From Candidatus Aenigmatarchaeota archaeon (lineage in GTDB: Archaea; Aenigmatarchaeota; Aenigmatarchaeia; CG10238-14), in contig JAPLUX010000126.1 of the NCBI GenBank assembly GCA_026397455.1, forward strand, positions 1 through 6,322: a stretch of 6,322 nt of DNA. Reading direction: 5' to 3'. Made by a program: the position numbers and the translations under genes. Positions 5,235 to 6,322 of this stretch are shown here, in pieces (within the stretch, counting starts at the first letter, position 1; the number at the start of each line of letters is the position of its first letter). Under the pieces are notes generated by a model. It was given only the letters and a program-made list of their open reading frames with translations. It searched no databases and was not told where the DNA came from.

Positions 5235-6322
5235 TTATTTAACTCTCATGAGATAATCTTTTAATTTTGAAGATTCTGGACTTAAAGTAACAGTACTTAA
5301 TAATTTGTCGGCATATAGGAATGGTATGTTAATCCAATCATTAAGGGATTTTACAGGAGGTAAGGTAATATTCTTCATAGGAGGTATAGTAATTTTTTTA
5401 GTTAAATAAGGTTCAAGAATTGATGCATATTGTCTTAATTTTTCTAATTCTTGTTTAATTTGACTTTCTTCTTCTCTCAGATGATTATCAATGTCTTCTA
5501 TTTTTAATTTTACTGTTAATCCACATAAGGTATACAAAGTTGCTTCTTCTATAATTTCTTTATTTTTTTCAAGATCACTGATGAATGAATGAAAACTCTT
5601 GACGCATTCTTCTCTATTTTTAACTGTTGGATTTGCTAATTCAATATAGAAAGAACTATGTTCAGGTTTATTAGAACTGGTATAATGAACTTGAGGTACA
5701 TCAGACTCCTTAATCAACAAATTATGCATTTTTTCTACAGTCGTACCATCAATTAATGCTTGCAATACCATTTCGTATGCCATGCTACCTCCTGGATACC
5801 GCTCGCCGGGAAAACATCTGAATGGAGTTTTGAAATGGTAATGATCTTCAACCAAAGTACATGGCTCTAGTGTTGATTTTAGAATAATTTTTTTCGGTGG
5901 TCTTCGGTCATCCAGAGTCAAACCCATATTAAAAAGCATTGATTTGTCCGGATAATATTTTGTATAATTGATATCATCATGATAGGAGCTTGTTAATTTT
6001 CTTGTTAAACCATCTAAATAATTTCTTAAAGTTTTTTTTTCTAAAAATTCTAAAAATCTTTCAATGTCTCCTTTTAAACCCCTTAATTTTTTTTCAACAT
6101 CCTCAGGTGATTTATCTTTCCTTACTCTTTCTCTTTCAAATTCAACTTGTAATATTTTTTGTAAAGTTACATCATAATTATATTTAAGGTTAGTATCATC
6201 TGTTATTTCAAATGCATTTTTTCTTATTTGATTTACAATATTTTGTACAGTTCCTCCTTCAACCAGAAGAAACTCAGTTCCATCTCCAGAACAAGTAAAT
6301 TCTGATTTTATGCCGTATTCTT
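5235..6322 (-). CDS. Unrecognised protein, C-terminal 361 residues (5' end outside window)
   Basis: I do not recognise this protein. Translating upstream of the internal Met at 5939 finds no stop as far as the right edge, so the gene is larger than that Met suggests; numbering below starts at 6320. The visible order is a Gly-rich start (about 11-23, GDGTEF...VEGGT), a highly charged helical region (about 56-100), an N-terminus-to-middle segment with C154-x5-H160-x-H162-x6-C169 that could bind a metal, a distinctive RCFPGERYPGG (168-178) followed by a helix, a strand segment SSFYIELANPTV (about 223-234), a likely coiled coil (about 278-299, Glu/Lys/Gln-rich), and an eight-residue duplicate ITIPPMKN/ITLPPVKS (310-325). 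No transmembrane segment or signal peptide is visible in this part. A run of nine A (complement of T9 at 6032-6040) sits in frame. It is convergent with dut, with a one-base gap between stops. The coding frame itself is well supported; the function is unknown. Confidence 0.72.
   Translation of the reverse strand, partial: EYGIKSEFTCSGDGTEFLLVEGGTVQNIVNQIRKNAFEITDDTNLKYNYDVTLQKILQVEFERERVRKDKSPEDVEKKLRGLKGDIERFLEFLEKKTLRNYLDGLTRKLTSSYHDDINYTKYYPDKSMLFNMGLTLDDRRPPKKIILKSTLEPCTLVEDHYHFKTPFRCFPGERYPGGSMAYEMVLQALIDGTTVEKMHNLLIKESDVPQVHYTSSNKPEHSSFYIELANPTVKNREECVKSFHSFISDLEKNKEIIEEATLYTLCGLTVKLKIEDIDNHLREEESQIKQELEKLRQYASILEPYLTKKITIPPMKNITLPPVKSLNDWINIPFLYADKLLSTVTLSPESSKLKDYLMRVK
5346..5393 (-). 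repeat. 24-bp tandem duplication inside the unrecognised minus-strand gene
   Basis: Two adjacent 24-base units (5370-5393 and 5346-5369) encode ITIPPMKN and ITLPPVKS. On the plus strand the shared core is AGGAGGTA with a GTAAT further on, seen at 5355-5369 and 5379-5393. The units differ at several positions, mostly conservative in protein (Ile/Leu, Met/Val, Asn/Ser). This reads as an old in-frame duplication. Confidence 0.65.
5393..5399 (+). terminator. Possible T-tract terminator for the plus-strand operon
   Basis: A run of seven T on the plus strand lies about 160 bases after the dut stop, inside the antisense gene. Archaeal RNA polymerase can terminate at T-rich tracts without a hairpin, and no non-coding space exists after dut. 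The tract is also explained by lysine- and isoleucine-rich coding on the other strand, so this is weak. Confidence 0.2.

Noticed and set aside
5244..5253. Palindrome TCTCATGAGA just after dut as a terminator hairpin
   Set aside because: It encodes the last residues of the opposing gene, has no loop, and no T-run follows directly; ten-base palindromes are expected by chance.
5235..5939. Treating Met 5939 as the start of the last minus-strand gene
   Set aside because: Codon-by-codon reading upstream stays open to the window edge with coherent, charged, helix-like protein; no ribosome site precedes 5939.
5990..6187. Plus-strand Leu/Phe-rich frame resembling a small membrane protein
   Set aside because: The hydrophobicity is the complement of Lys/Glu/Leu codons in the minus gene that runs through the whole region.
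5235..6322. Horizontal transfer of the last gene based on its low GC and frequent TTA Leu codons near the right edge
   Set aside because: TTA dominates in the first visible third, but TTG and CTN codons are common in the rest; the difference is too small to support transfer from this window alone.

Overview
This is a low-GC (roughly one third G+C), gene-dense stretch that looks archaeal. The reasons are a DUF1512 membrane protein (an archaeal family), a NurA-like nuclease fragment, a dUTPase of the archaeal Dcd-like type, AT-rich TATA-like promoter sequence, and Shine-Dalgarno sites of the GGTGAT/GAGGTGATT kind. The compact layout and the ~500-residue tandem ThyX would suit a DPANN-type or similar small-genome archaeon, but the lineage is an inference. 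No RNA gene, transposon, CRISPR array or non-coding stretch over 60 bases was seen.

Layout. (1) Bases 2-592 (+) hold the C-terminal part of a NurA-like nuclease; its frame is open to the left edge. (2) Bases 589-1305 (-) encode an unrecognised membrane-anchored, beta-rich protein, convergent with the NurA-like gene so that the two stop codons share one TTAA. (3) Bases 1306-1361 are a short divergent promoter region with a 14-bp AT palindrome. (4) Bases 1362-5233 (+) are a tight block: DUF1512 protein, thymidylate kinase (tmk), a double-domain ThyX, and a Dcd-like dUTPase (dut). (5) Bases 5235-6322 (-) are the C-terminal 361 residues of an unrecognised protein whose frame is open to the right edge, again convergent with almost no gap.

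How the genes fit together. Dut, ThyX and Tmk are consecutive enzymes of thymidine nucleotide synthesis: dUTP to dUMP, dUMP to dTMP, dTMP to dTDP. Their clustering supports a real dTMP-synthesis role for the unusual tandem ThyX. The DUF1512 gene overlaps tmk by one base, so this membrane protein of unknown function is probably co-translated with the nucleotide kinase.

Most notable points: the two ThyX-like halves appear to have lost different parts of the signature motif; the thymidylate kinase P-loop has Gln in place of the usual Lys; the dUTPase lacks the deaminase Glu; and the two uncharacterised minus-strand proteins have visible internal structure.
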